NCBI RefSeq assembly: GCF_000422545.1
Contig: NZ_AULZ01000005.1
Span: forward strand, 1-64,000
Reading direction: 5' to 3'
DNA: 64,000 bases
DNA from: Desulfocurvibacter africanus subsp. africanus DSM 2603
GTDB taxonomy: Bacteria > Desulfobacterota > Desulfovibrionia > Desulfovibrionales > Desulfovibrionaceae
The notes beneath the pieces are model-generated. The model was not told the origin of the DNA. It made no database searches and saw only the letters and a program-made list of their open reading frames with translations. The position numbers and the translations under genes were made by a program. Positions 33,561 to 41,827 of the stretch are shown here, one piece after another (position 1 is the first letter of the stretch; each line of letters opens with the position of its first letter).

Positions 33561-36500
33561 TCTGGAATTTCTGCATCTCCCGGCCCGTGCTGACCATCGT
33601 CGGCGTGCTCGTGACGGCCATCTTCGGCATCTACGGCTACTACCAGATGCCCGTGCGCGAGGACCCGGACGTGGAGTTCCCGATCGTCAGCGTCAACGTG
33701 GTCTTTCCCGGCGCCGAGCCCGAAGTGGTGGAGACCGAGATCATCGAGCCGCTGGAGGAGGAGATCAACACGGTCGAGGGCCTCAAGACCCTGACCTCCA
33801 CGGCGCGCGAGGAGGTGGCCACGGTCACGGCCGAATTCGAGCTGTGGCGCGACATAGACGTGGCGGCCCAGGACGTGCGCGACCGGGTCAGCCGCGCCCG
33901 GCGCGAACTGCCCGACGGCATCGAGGAGCCCATCATCGAGAAGCTCGACCCGGACGCCCAGGCCGTGCTGTGGATCGCGCTGACCGGCGACACGCGCTGG
34001 GACGAGGTGCGCCTGTCCACCTATGCCGACGAGGTGCTGCGCCAGCGGCTGGAGAACCTGCGCGGCGTGGGGCGCATCATCATCGGCGGCGAGCGGCGCT
34101 ACGCCGTGCGCATCGAGCTCGACCCGCTCAAACTCGCCGCGCACCGCCTCACGGTGCAGGACGTGGTCGAGGCGGTGCAGGCCAACAACGTGGACATCCC
34201 CTCGGGCCGCGTGGAGTCCGTGGCCCGCGAGTTCCTGGTCAAGACGCGCGGCCAGCTTTCCGAGGCCGAGCCCTTCAACGAGCTCATCGTGGCCTCGCGC
34301 GATGGTGGGCCGGTGCGCGTCCGCGACGTGGGCCAGGCCGTGGACGGCGTGGAAAACGACCGCCAGATCGCGCGTTTCGTGGGCGAGACGGCCGTGGGCA
34401 TGGGCGTGGTCAAGCTGAGCGGCGCGAACACCGTGTCCCTGGCCGAGGGGGTCAAAGCGCGCATGGAGGAGCTGGCCCGCGATTTCCCGGCCGGGCTCGA
34501 CTACCAGATCGCCTCGGACGAATCCGTGTTCATCGAGGAATCCATCCGCGACCTGCTGTTCACCATCGGCCTGACCTCGGGTCTGGTCGTGCTCGTGGTG
34601 CTCCTTTTCCTGCGCACCTTCCGGGGCACGCTCATCGTGGGCCTGGCCATCCCGGCTTCGCTGCTGGGCGGCCTGGCGGTCATGAACGTGCTCGGCTTCT
34701 CTGTGAACACGCTGACCATGCTTGGGCTCATCCTGGCCATCGGCATCGTCATCGACGACGCCATCGTGGTGCTGGAATCGAGCTACCGCCACCTGGAGCA
34801 GGGCGCGGACCCGGTGCCGGCCGCGCGCGTGGGCACCACGGAGGTGGCCTTCCCGTCCATCGCCAACACCCTGTCGCTGGCGGCGGTGTTCATCCCCGTG
34901 GCCTTCACGCCCGGGCTCATCGGCCGCTTCTTCTACGAGTTCGGCCTAACCGTGGCCGCAACGGTCATCGCCTCCACGCTCACGGCCCTCACGCTCACGC
35001 CCATGCTCTGCTCGCGCCTGCTGCACCGGAACCACAAGCGCGGGAGGATCTTCCACGCCCTGGAGCGCGGCTTCGAGATATTCGAGGCGGCCTACGCGCG
35101 CTCTCTCGACGTGGCCATGGCCGCGCGCTGGCTCACGGTCCTGCTGGCCCTGGCGGCCTTCGGGCTGGGCGCTTTCCTGTTCACGCGGTTGTCCACGGAG
35201 TTCCAGCCCGAGGTGGATCGCGCCGAATTCATGATCTCCTTCGAGACGCCCGAGGGCGCGACCCTTGGCCAAACCGACCTCTATGCGCGCGAAATCGAAA
35301 AGGTCCTGCGCGCCACGCCCGAGGTGCGCCAGTTCTTCCTGGCCATCGCCCTGTCGCGCGGCGGCGGGCCTGGTCGGGTCAACGACGGCATCTCCTTCGT
35401 GCGCCTGCACTCGGCGGCCCAGCGCGGGCGGCACCAGTCCGAGATCATGCAGGAGCTGCGTCGCGAGCTCTCCCTCCTGCCGGGCGGACGGGCCTTCGTC
35501 TTCTCCAGCGGCGGCTCGGGCATCGGCGGCGAGGGCGCGCCCCTGCAGCTCGTGCTCCAGAACCCGGACATCGACGCCCTGGCCGCTGCCCAGGAGCAGG
35601 TCATGGCCTGGATGAACCAGCGCCAGGACCTCATCGGCGTGAACACGAACCTCAAGCTCAACAAACCCCAGGTTGAGGTGGACATCCTGCGCGACAAGGC
35701 CACGCAGATGGGCATCAGCGTGCTGGAACTGTCCAACGCCCTGCGCTTCCTCCTGGGCGAGCCGGATATCTCGGAAATCGAGCGCGCCAGCGAGCGCTAC
35801 GAAGTCATCCCCGAGGTCGTCGGCAAGGGCGGCATGGTTCCCGACGACATCAAGCGCATCTACGTGCGCAACCAGACCGGCGCCCTGGTCTCCATGGACA
35901 ACCTCGTGGAGCTGACGGAAACCGTGGGACCCAGCGAGATCCACCACTTCAACCGGCTACGCTCAGCCACGGTCTCGGCCTCCACCCCGCCGGACGTGGC
36001 CCTGGGCGATCCGCTCGCCGCGCTGCAGGACTGGCTCGACGAAAACCTGCCGGACGATTTCTCCTTCGAGTTCACGGGCCAGACCCGCGACTTCCAGGAG
36101 TCCTTTTTTTACCTGAGCATCACCATCGTCTTCTCGGTCATCTTCATCTACCTCGTGCTCGCGGCGCAGTTCGAGTCGTTCGTCAATCCGCTCATCATCC
36201 TCACCGCCCTGCCCCTGGCCGGGGTAGGCGCGGCCGGGGCCCTGTGGCTGCTGGACATGCCGCTGGGCATCTACGCCTTTATCGGGCTCATCATGCTCGC
36301 GGGCATGGCCACCAAGAACGCCATCCTCATGCTCGACTACGCGGGCGTGCTGCAGGCTCGCGGCGAATCCGCGCGCAAGGCCGCCATGGACGCGGCCCAC
36401 GTGCGCTTCAGGCCCGTGATCATGACCACCATGTCCACGGTGCTCGGCATGCTGCCCATCGCCCTGGGCTTCGGCGCGGGCGGCGAAGCCCGAGCGCCCA

Positions 36501-36634
36501 TGGGCGTGGCCGTGGCCTCGGGCCTGCTCGTCACGACCTTCCTGACCCTGATCGTGCTGCCCGTGGTCTACACCTTGACGGCCGACCTGCGCGTCTGGCT
36601 GACCCGCCGCAAAGGCCGCGCGGAGGAGGACTGA
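33557..36634 (+). CDS. RND multidrug efflux permease (AcrB/HAE1 family)
   Basis: 1025 aa, GTG start within the overlap GTGA. Inner-membrane proton antiporter with 12 helices and two large periplasmic loops. Helix 1 is ISRPVLTIVGVLVTAIFGIY; TM4 has the proton-relay pair in GLILAIGIVIDDAIVVLESS; late helices include YLVLAAQFESFVNPLIIL and MATKNAILMLDYAGVLQARG. Full length with no damage. There is no outer-membrane factor gene nearby, so it must share a TolC-like channel from elsewhere. Operon with the adaptor upstream and the PII-like gene 3 bp downstream. Confidence 0.95.
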   Translation: MIWNFCISRPVLTIVGVLVTAIFGIYGYYQMPVREDPDVEFPIVSVNVVFPGAEPEVVETEIIEPLEEEINTVEGLKTLTSTAREEVATVTAEFELWRDIDVAAQDVRDRVSRARRELPDGIEEPIIEKLDPDAQAVLWIALTGDTRWDEVRLSTYADEVLRQRLENLRGVGRIIIGGERRYAVRIELDPLKLAAHRLTVQDVVEAVQANNVDIPSGRVESVAREFLVKTRGQLSEAEPFNELIVASRDGGPVRVRDVGQAVDGVENDRQIARFVGETAVGMGVVKLSGANTVSLAEGVKARMEELARDFPAGLDYQIASDESVFIEESIRDLLFTIGLTSGLVVLVVLLFLRTFRGTLIVGLAIPASLLGGLAVMNVLGFSVNTLTMLGLILAIGIVIDDAIVVLESSYRHLEQGADPVPAARVGTTEVAFPSIANTLSLAAVFIPVAFTPGLIGRFFYEFGLTVAATVIASTLTALTLTPMLCSRLLHRNHKRGRIFHALERGFEIFEAAYARSLDVAMAARWLTVLLALAAFGLGAFLFTRLSTEFQPEVDRAEFMISFETPEGATLGQTDLYAREIEKVLRATPEVRQFFLAIALSRGGGPGRVNDGISFVRLHSAAQRGRHQSEIMQELRRELSLLPGGRAFVFSSGGSGIGGEGAPLQLVLQNPDIDALAAAQEQVMAWMNQRQDLIGVNTNLKLNKPQVEVDILRDKATQMGISVLELSNALRFLLGEPDISEIERASERYEVIPEVVGKGGMVPDDIKRIYVRNQTGALVSMDNLVELTETVGPSEIHHFNRLRSATVSASTPPDVALGDPLAALQDWLDENLPDDFSFEFTGQTRDFQESFFYLSITIVFSVIFIYLVLAAQFESFVNPLIILTALPLAGVGAAGALWLLDMPLGIYAFIGLIMLAGMATKNAILMLDYAGVLQARGESARKAAMDAAHVRFRPVIMTTMSTVLGMLPIALGFGAGGEARAPMGVAVASGLLVTTFLTLIVLPVVYTLTADLRVWLTRRKGRAEED

Positions 36635-36637
36635 GCC

Positions 36638-36931
36638 ATGCCCAAGCTCGTGCACATCTTCCATCGTTTCGAGTTCAAGGAGGCCGTGGAGGCCATCCTG
36701 GACCGCCATGGGATCGACAGCTTCGTGCGCCTGCCAATGGCCGAGGGCCGCGACAAGGACGGCAAGCACCACGGCTCGCAAGTCTTTCCGGGCAACATGA
36801 GCCTCGTGCAGGCCCTGGTGGACGAGGAGCGCATCGATGGCCTGTTGGAGGAGCTGCGCCGTTTCAAGCAGTCCAGGCCGGCGCACGAGCATCTGCGCGT
36901 GACGGTGGTGACGGTGGAGCGGACTCTGTAG
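36638..36931 (+). CDS. Small PII/CutA-like protein (DUF3240-type)
   Basis: 97 aa. A small alpha/beta protein beginning MPKLVHIFHRFEFKEAVEAI and ending VTVVTVERTL, with the strand-helix-strand pattern of PII-like trimeric proteins. It follows the RND pump gene by three bases, a placement seen for DUF3240/PII-like proteins with metal or drug RND pumps. Three His (H6, H9 and the KHHG pair) could bind a metal. A regulatory or metal-sensing role for the pump is inferred. Confidence 0.65.
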   Translation: MPKLVHIFHRFEFKEAVEAILDRHGIDSFVRLPMAEGRDKDGKHHGSQVFPGNMSLVQALVDEERIDGLLEELRRFKQSRPAHEHLRVTVVTVERTL

Positions 36932-37004
36932 GTTTTGGCACATTCCGGCCCGCATGGACAAGCCGCCCCGGAAGTGGGATAGGATTGCCGAGGATGAAAC
37001 GAGG

Positions 37005-37931
37005 ATGACCCCAGATCCAGCGATCCCACCCATCATCGAGGCCACGGACCTGTGCAAGCGCTTCGGCGTGTTCACCGCCGTGGACGGCGTGTCCCTGCGC
37101 GTGGAGCGCGGCGAGTTCTTCGGCCTCTTGGGTCCCAACGGCGCGGGCAAGACCTCGGCCATTCGCATGATGTACGGCTTCTCGCCAATCACAAGCGGGA
37201 GCATGCGCGTCTTCGGCCTGGACATCCGCGACCACTGGCGCGAGATACGGGGCCGCCTGGGCGTGTGCCAGCAGGACAACACCCTGGACACGGACCTGAC
37301 CGTGGAGGAGAACCTGCACCTATTCGCCGGCTACTTCGCCATCCCGCGCAAGGTGGCCCGCAAGCGCGCCGACGAGCTTTTGTCCTTCTTCGCCCTGGAG
37401 AAAAAACGCAAGGCCAAGGTCGGCGAGCTTTCCGGCGGCCTGGCCCGCCGGCTCATCCTGGCCCGCGCGCTCATCAACGACCCGGAGCTGGTCATCCTGG
37501 ACGAGCCCACCACCGGCCTGGACCCGCAGTCGCGCCACCAGCTCTGGGACCGGCTGACGGACCTCAAGCGACGCGGGCTCACGCTCCTGCTCACCACACA
37601 CTACATGGAGGAGGCCGCGCACCTCTGCGACCGGCTGGTCATCCTGGACCACGGCAAGATACTGGTGCAGGGCAGCCCGCAGGAGCTGGTGCGCAAGCAC
37701 GCGGGCGACTCCATCATCGAGATCGGCAGCCCCGCGCCCGAACTGCGCGCCTTCCTGCGCGAGCGGAACATCAACCACGACGACCTGGGCGAGCGCGCCA
37801 TCGTCTACGACGGCGACCCGGCCCTGGGCGAGCACATCCGCCAGACCTACTGCATGGAGCGCTGCATCTTCCGCACGGCGACCCTGGAGGACGTGTTCCT
37901 GCGCCTCACCGGCAGGGAGCTGCGCGAGTGA
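37005..37931 (+). CDS. ABC transporter ATP-binding protein (NodI-like)
   Basis: 308 aa from the ATG at 37005; the frame is open to an ATG at 36954 without a ribosome site. Walker A GLLGPNGAGKTS, signature LSGGLARRLILARALINDPE, Walker B LVILDEPTTGLDP and the switch His in LLTTHYMEEA are all intact. The signature has LSGGLARR, as in the NodI/DrrA subgroup. A C-terminal 90-residue extension is normal for this type. It energises the permease encoded 19 bp downstream; the substrate could be a lipid, glycan or drug. Confidence 0.92.
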   Translation: MTPDPAIPPIIEATDLCKRFGVFTAVDGVSLRVERGEFFGLLGPNGAGKTSAIRMMYGFSPITSGSMRVFGLDIRDHWREIRGRLGVCQQDNTLDTDLTVEENLHLFAGYFAIPRKVARKRADELLSFFALEKKRKAKVGELSGGLARRLILARALINDPELVILDEPTTGLDPQSRHQLWDRLTDLKRRGLTLLLTTHYMEEAAHLCDRLVILDHGKILVQGSPQELVRKHAGDSIIEIGSPAPELRAFLRERNINHDDLGERAIVYDGDPALGEHIRQTYCMERCIFRTATLEDVFLRLTGRELRE

Positions 37932-37950
37932 CCGTCAGGGAGCTGTACGC

Positions 37951-38730
37951 ATGACCGGCAACCTTTCCTTGCGCCTGTTCCGCGTCTGGTGGCGCAACCT
38001 GGTGGTCTACAAACGCATTTGGCAGGTCAACTTCCTGGTGCCGCTGCTGGAGCCCGCCTTCTACATCCTGGCCTTCGGCCTGGGTTTCAGCGGCATGATC
38101 GGCAACGTGGAGTACGCAGGCCTGTCCCTGACCTACACCGAGTTCATCGCCCCGGCCCTGGTCGCCACGGCCGTCATGTACAACAGCTTCTTCGAGACCA
38201 CCTACACGTCCTTCGTGCGCATGTATTACCAGAAGACCTTCGACGCCATGCTGGCCACCCCGCTCTCGCTGGAGGAGGTCATCACGGCCGAGATCGTCTG
38301 GAGCGCCTCCAAGGCCGCGGCCGCCGTGGCCATCATGCTGCTGGTGCTCATGCCGCTCGGCTACGTGGCCTTCCCGTCGGGACTTCTGCTCATTCCTCTG
38401 GCCTTTCTGGGCGGCCTGGCCTTCGGGTCCATCGGCATGTTCTTCACAGGCATCACGCCGAGCATCGACATGTTCAACCTGCCCACGTTCCTGTTCATCA
38501 CGCCCATGTTCCTTTTTTCGGGCACCTTCTTCCCCATCTCGGGCCTGCCGGGCTGGGCCCAGGCCGCATCCCTGGCCTTTCCGCTCTATCATCTGGTCGA
38601 GCTGTGCCGCCTGTTGTCCCTGCGCGCCTCCGAGTCCAACGCCCTGATCAACCTGGTCTACCTGCTGGGCTTCACGCTCCTGTTCGGCTTGCTCGGCCTG
38701 CGCACCATGCGCCGACGGCTGATAAGGTAA
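37951..38730 (+). CDS. ABC-2 type permease (NodJ-like)
   Basis: 259 aa, six predicted membrane helices (LLEPAFYILAFGLGFSGMIG, AVAIMLLVLMPLGYVAFP, LPTFLFITPMFLFSGTFFPI) and the NodJ-type N-terminal RVWWRNLVVYKRIWQVNFLV. Membrane partner of the upstream ATPase, forming a two-gene exporter that shares an operon with the RND pump by position. GGGAG lies eight bases before ATG. Substrate not evident. A family B repeat and a hairpin terminator follow. Confidence 0.92.
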   Translation: MTGNLSLRLFRVWWRNLVVYKRIWQVNFLVPLLEPAFYILAFGLGFSGMIGNVEYAGLSLTYTEFIAPALVATAVMYNSFFETTYTSFVRMYYQKTFDAMLATPLSLEEVITAEIVWSASKAAAAVAIMLLVLMPLGYVAFPSGLLLIPLAFLGGLAFGSIGMFFTGITPSIDMFNLPTFLFITPMFLFSGTFFPISGLPGWAQAASLAFPLYHLVELCRLLSLRASESNALINLVYLLGFTLLFGLLGLRTMRRRLIR

Positions 38731-38747
38731 GAGTAAGATATAAGAGC

Positions 38748-38983
38748 TGGGAAGGGCGTTGCCCTCCCCAGACCCCACCCACCAGGGCGGAACGCCGCCC
38801 TGGACCCGCGATGTTTGCGAAGAATGCCGGCAAAGCCCGGCATTCTTCGTTTGTATCATCGACTCATACGCGAAACCTTCGGATTGGAGTCGGCGCGGAG
38901 CGCGTCACACTGAAAAATGCGGGGTCCAGGGGGATCATCCCCCTGGTGGGTGAGGGTTCGGGAGAGGGCAAAGCCCTCTCCCG
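38748..38983. repeat. Family B repeat pair (copy B3) between convergent genes
   Basis: Arms: GGGAAGGGCGTTGCCCTCCCC-type hairpin and CCAGGGCGG...CCGCCCTGG on the left; GGGGTCCAGGGGGATCATCC (with CCCCCTGG after it) and GGGAGAGGGC/GCCCTCTCCC on the right. It lies between the NodJ-like gene and the P450 gene. Confidence 0.88.
38818..38849. terminator. Bidirectional hairpin terminator between NodJ-like and P450 genes
   Basis: 13-bp stem CGAAGAATGCCGG/CCGGCATTCTTCG with loop CAAAGC, followed by TTTGTATC. Almost the same hairpin as in repeat B2, again between convergent genes. Confidence 0.6.
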
Positions 38984-39001
38984 ATTGGTCTGCGGGATAT
39001 A

Positions 39002-40261
39002 CTACACTATCACCTCTCGCGGCCGCACGTCGGCGATGACGAAGCCGCTTTGAGGCATGGTCGGCATGCGGGTCATGCTGACCGTCAGGTCCTGTTGCGG
39101 GACGATGTAATCCATGGACATGACCAGGAGGCGCACGGCCTCCTTCATCAACTCAATGGTAATCCATTCCCCTGGGCAGCGATGGTTCTCGTAGTGGTCG
39201 CCGCCGCCCTGGGAGATGAAGTTGAAGGGGCTTCCGTCCCAGGTGAGGAAGCGCTCCGGCCGGAACGTCTCCGGATCGTCCCAGGCCCTCGGGTCGTGGT
39301 CCGTGCCGTAGAGGTCCAGGAGCGCCCTGGCTCCTTCCGGAAAATGGTAGCCCTGCCAATCGAAGGGTTTGCTCACGCGCGCGGCGACAAAGGGGAAGAA
39401 GGGATAGAAACGCCGGACCTCCTGGACGAACAGCTCCAGCTCCCGGTCTTTTTGCCGGGCAAGCCTGCGCCGCCAGTCGGGATACTCATACAGGGCCAGG
39501 GCCGCGAAAGTGATGAAGCGCGCCACTGCCACGGTGGGCCGCAGGACGTTGATCAGCTCCACCGCCGCGATGCGCGTCTTAAGCAGCTCGCCGTCGAGCT
39601 CCCGGTGGAATGCGACCGTGCGCAGCGCGCTGCCCTCGGGAGGATTCAGCCTGCCGGCGCGCACGGCCTCGATAATCCCGCCGATCCACCCCTCGGCCCG
39701 CTTGCGGGACAGCCTGCCCTTCCAGTGCCGCGGCCCGATCGCGCCCGAGTCCTCGATCATGGCCGCGAAGTCCTGCGTGCGTTTGCGGACCTCGGACTCC
39801 TTCAACGGAACGCCGGTCCAGGCGCACACGGCCCGACACAGGATATCCCTGGCCGCATCGAGTAGCACGACACGGCCTTTCTCGGCCCACTCGGGCAGGG
39901 CGGCACGCCACTCGTCGGACATGAGGCGCACCAGGCGGGCGATGGATTCCGAGGACATGAGCGACATGAACATGGCCTTGCGGTGCCGGTGCGCCTCGCC
40001 GTCCATGCCCTGCACGCCGCCCTGGCCGAACAGGGTCTTCCGCAGCCGCAGAGGGGCGCCGCCCTTGCGCTGAAAATAGCGTTGGTCGTAAAAGACCTGG
40101 GCCGCCTCCGGCCCGCGCATGCAGACGGTCTTCTGGAGCATGAGCCGCGTCTGGAAAACGTCGCTGCCCAGGCGCTCGCAGCGCTTACCGATGAACTCGT
40201 ACCCGTCGCGGAACAACGCCAGCGTGCTCTCCGGCAGCTTGTCGCGGGGAATTGTCGGCAT
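39002..40261 (-). CDS. Cytochrome P450, CYP152-type fatty-acid peroxygenase
   Basis: 419 aa, the typical CYP152 length. The heme-thiolate loop reads FISQGGGDHYENHRCPGEWI with Cys362; the ExxR motif is E281-V-R-R284. In the I helix the usual acid-alcohol pair is replaced by Arg241-Pro242 (INVLRPTVAVARF), the hallmark of H2O2-using peroxygenases such as P450 BS-beta, SP-alpha and OleT. It would hydroxylate or decarboxylate fatty acids with peroxide and no redox partner. No membrane anchor. It stands alone: convergent with the ABC exporter, divergent from the radical SAM gene. An oxygen- or peroxide-linked enzyme in a strict anaerobe is notable. Confidence 0.93.
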   Translation of the reverse strand: MPTIPRDKLPESTLALFRDGYEFIGKRCERLGSDVFQTRLMLQKTVCMRGPEAAQVFYDQRYFQRKGGAPLRLRKTLFGQGGVQGMDGEAHRHRKAMFMSLMSSESIARLVRLMSDEWRAALPEWAEKGRVVLLDAARDILCRAVCAWTGVPLKESEVRKRTQDFAAMIEDSGAIGPRHWKGRLSRKRAEGWIGGIIEAVRAGRLNPPEGSALRTVAFHRELDGELLKTRIAAVELINVLRPTVAVARFITFAALALYEYPDWRRRLARQKDRELELFVQEVRRFYPFFPFVAARVSKPFDWQGYHFPEGARALLDLYGTDHDPRAWDDPETFRPERFLTWDGSPFNFISQGGGDHYENHRCPGEWITIELMKEAVRLLVMSMDYIVPQQDLTVSMTRMPTMPQSGFVIADVRPREVIV

Positions 40262-40488
40262 GGATTCGATGACCTCCGGCTTGAAGTGGCCACGCGAACC
40301 AAGGGGAAACCCTGCCCTGCTTGGGATTGGCGGCGTGGAGCTTGGACGTTTCCGCCTTCAAGCATATGCAAGCCTGGGGATCACGGACAAGGATAATCGG
40401 GCTTCCCGGGTGGCAATCATTATGTCCGCGCGGGCCAGCGCAGGCGTAAAACCTCGCTCCCGACTGGAGATGGGGGAAAATCCGGGAT

Positions 40489-40518
40489 TTGTGTCGCGCC
40501 GCGCACCCGTGGTAAACT
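40489..40518 (+). promoter_or_regulatory. Candidate promoter for the radical SAM gene
   Basis: TTGTGT (40489-40494), 18-bp spacer, TAAACT (40513-40518), 31 bp before the start. The rest of the 287-bp gap 40262-40548 shows only the upstream region of the P450 gene, without a clear promoter. Confidence 0.35.
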
Positions 40519-40548
40519 TATTTTTAATGAAATTAGGGGAGGTAGTTC

Positions 40549-41515
40549 ATGGCCAGCACGCCTAGATACCTGAGTCTCTTCGGCAGCGGCGAGCTTGCGC
40601 GGCGAGCCGAGCAAGCCGTCGCCCGCCTGTCCGAATGCCGCATGTGCCCGCGCGACTGCGCCGTGGACCGCCTGCATGGCGAGCTGGGTGTATGCCGCAC
40701 GGGCCGCCATGCCCAGGTGGCCAGTTGGAATCTGCACTTCGGCGAAGAGGCTCCGCTGGTGGGCAAAATGGGCTCGGGGCACCATCTTTTTCGCCCAGTG
40801 CAACCTTAACTGCGTCTTCTGCCAGAACTGGGACATCAGCCATCCGGACGAGGCCTTCCCGGAGGCCGGCCCCGAGCGCCTCGCGCAGATTATGCTGGAT
40901 TTGCAGGCCGAAGGCGCGGCCAACATCAATTTCGTTTCGCCCTCGCACGTCGTGGCCCAGATTCTGGAGGCCCTGCCCATAGCCGTGGAGCGCGGCCTGG
41001 CCGTGCCGCTGGTCTACAATTCCGGCGGCTACGACAGTCTGGAGACTCTGCGCCTGCTGGACGGCGTGGTGGACATCTACATGCCCGACGCCAAGTTCTG
41101 GGACCCGCAAGTGGCCAGGAAACTCTGCGGGGCCAAGGATTATCCCGAGCGCGCCCGCGAAGCCATCGCCGAGATGCACCGCCAGGTGGGCGACCTGCGC
41201 CTGGACGGCACGGGAATGGCTCGCGAGGGGCTGCTCGTGCGCCATTTGGTCATGCCCGAAGGGCTGGCCGGCACGGTCGAATGGATGCGTTTCATCGCCG
41301 GATTGTCCAGGAATACCTATGTCAACGTCATGGAGCAGTACCGGACATGCGGCAAGGCCTGCGCAATGCCCGGCATCGACCGCGCGGTGAGCGCGCAGGA
41401 GTGCCGCGAAGCCAGACAGATGGCTCTGGATGCTGGCCTCACGCGCTTGGACGAACGTTGCGGCGACGCGGCCAAGAAGCTCCTGGAGCGGCTCATGAAC
41501 ATCGAGGGAGGATAA
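40549..41515 (+). pseudogene. PflA-like radical SAM protein, interrupted by a one-base frameshift
   Basis: The gene starts at 40549 (GGGGAGG six bases upstream) with MASTPRYLSLFGSGELARRA and an N-terminal cysteine motif CRMCPRDCAVD. That frame ends at 40809, while the rest of the protein continues in the next frame from about 40780 with FFAQCNLNCVFCQNWDISHP, the radical SAM CxxxCxxC site, to 41515. The break is at GGGG (40776-40779): with three G the reading becomes KMGSGTIFFAQC, which fits the family exactly. Intact length would be about 321 aa. It belongs to the PflA/AmmeMemoRadiSam-like family (MJ0808/YgiQ-like activases). The cause may be a sequencing error, a true mutation or slippage. 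Confidence 0.85.
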
Positions 41516-41532
41516 CTGGCAAAGGAGGCCAC

Positions 41533-41766
41533 GTGCAGATTCCCAAGCTGGAGGACACATACAGGCTGCGCTGCAACGTGGGCCGGACCGAGGCCCTGCT
41601 GCGCGTCTTCACGGGACTTGCCATTCTCGGAGCCGGCGTCTATTTCCAGAGCTGGGTGGGGCTTATCGGGCTGGTGCCGCTGCTGACCGGACTCCTCAAG
41701 TGGTGCCCGCTGTACCGCCTGCTCGGGGTGAGCACATGCACTTCCCGCAGTAAATGGAACAGGTAG
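41533..41766 (+). CDS. DUF2892 (YgaP-like) small membrane protein
   Basis: 77 aa with a GTG start at 41533, chosen for the strong AAAGGAGG four bases upstream; it begins 17 bp after the radical SAM stop. After a short N-terminal part (NVGRTEALLRVF) come two membrane helices, TGLAILGAGVYFQSWVGLIG and LVPLLTGLLKWCPLYRLLG, with two cysteines near WCPLY and STC as in the DUF2892 family. Often linked to rhodanese or sulfur/thiol systems; role unknown here. Confidence 0.8.
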   Translation: MQIPKLEDTYRLRCNVGRTEALLRVFTGLAILGAGVYFQSWVGLIGLVPLLTGLLKWCPLYRLLGVSTCTSRSKWNR

Positions 41767-41827
41767 CCTCGCCTTTTCTTTTGCATACCATACAAAGCGT
41801 CAGGGCAGGACCCTGAGGGGCGGGAGC

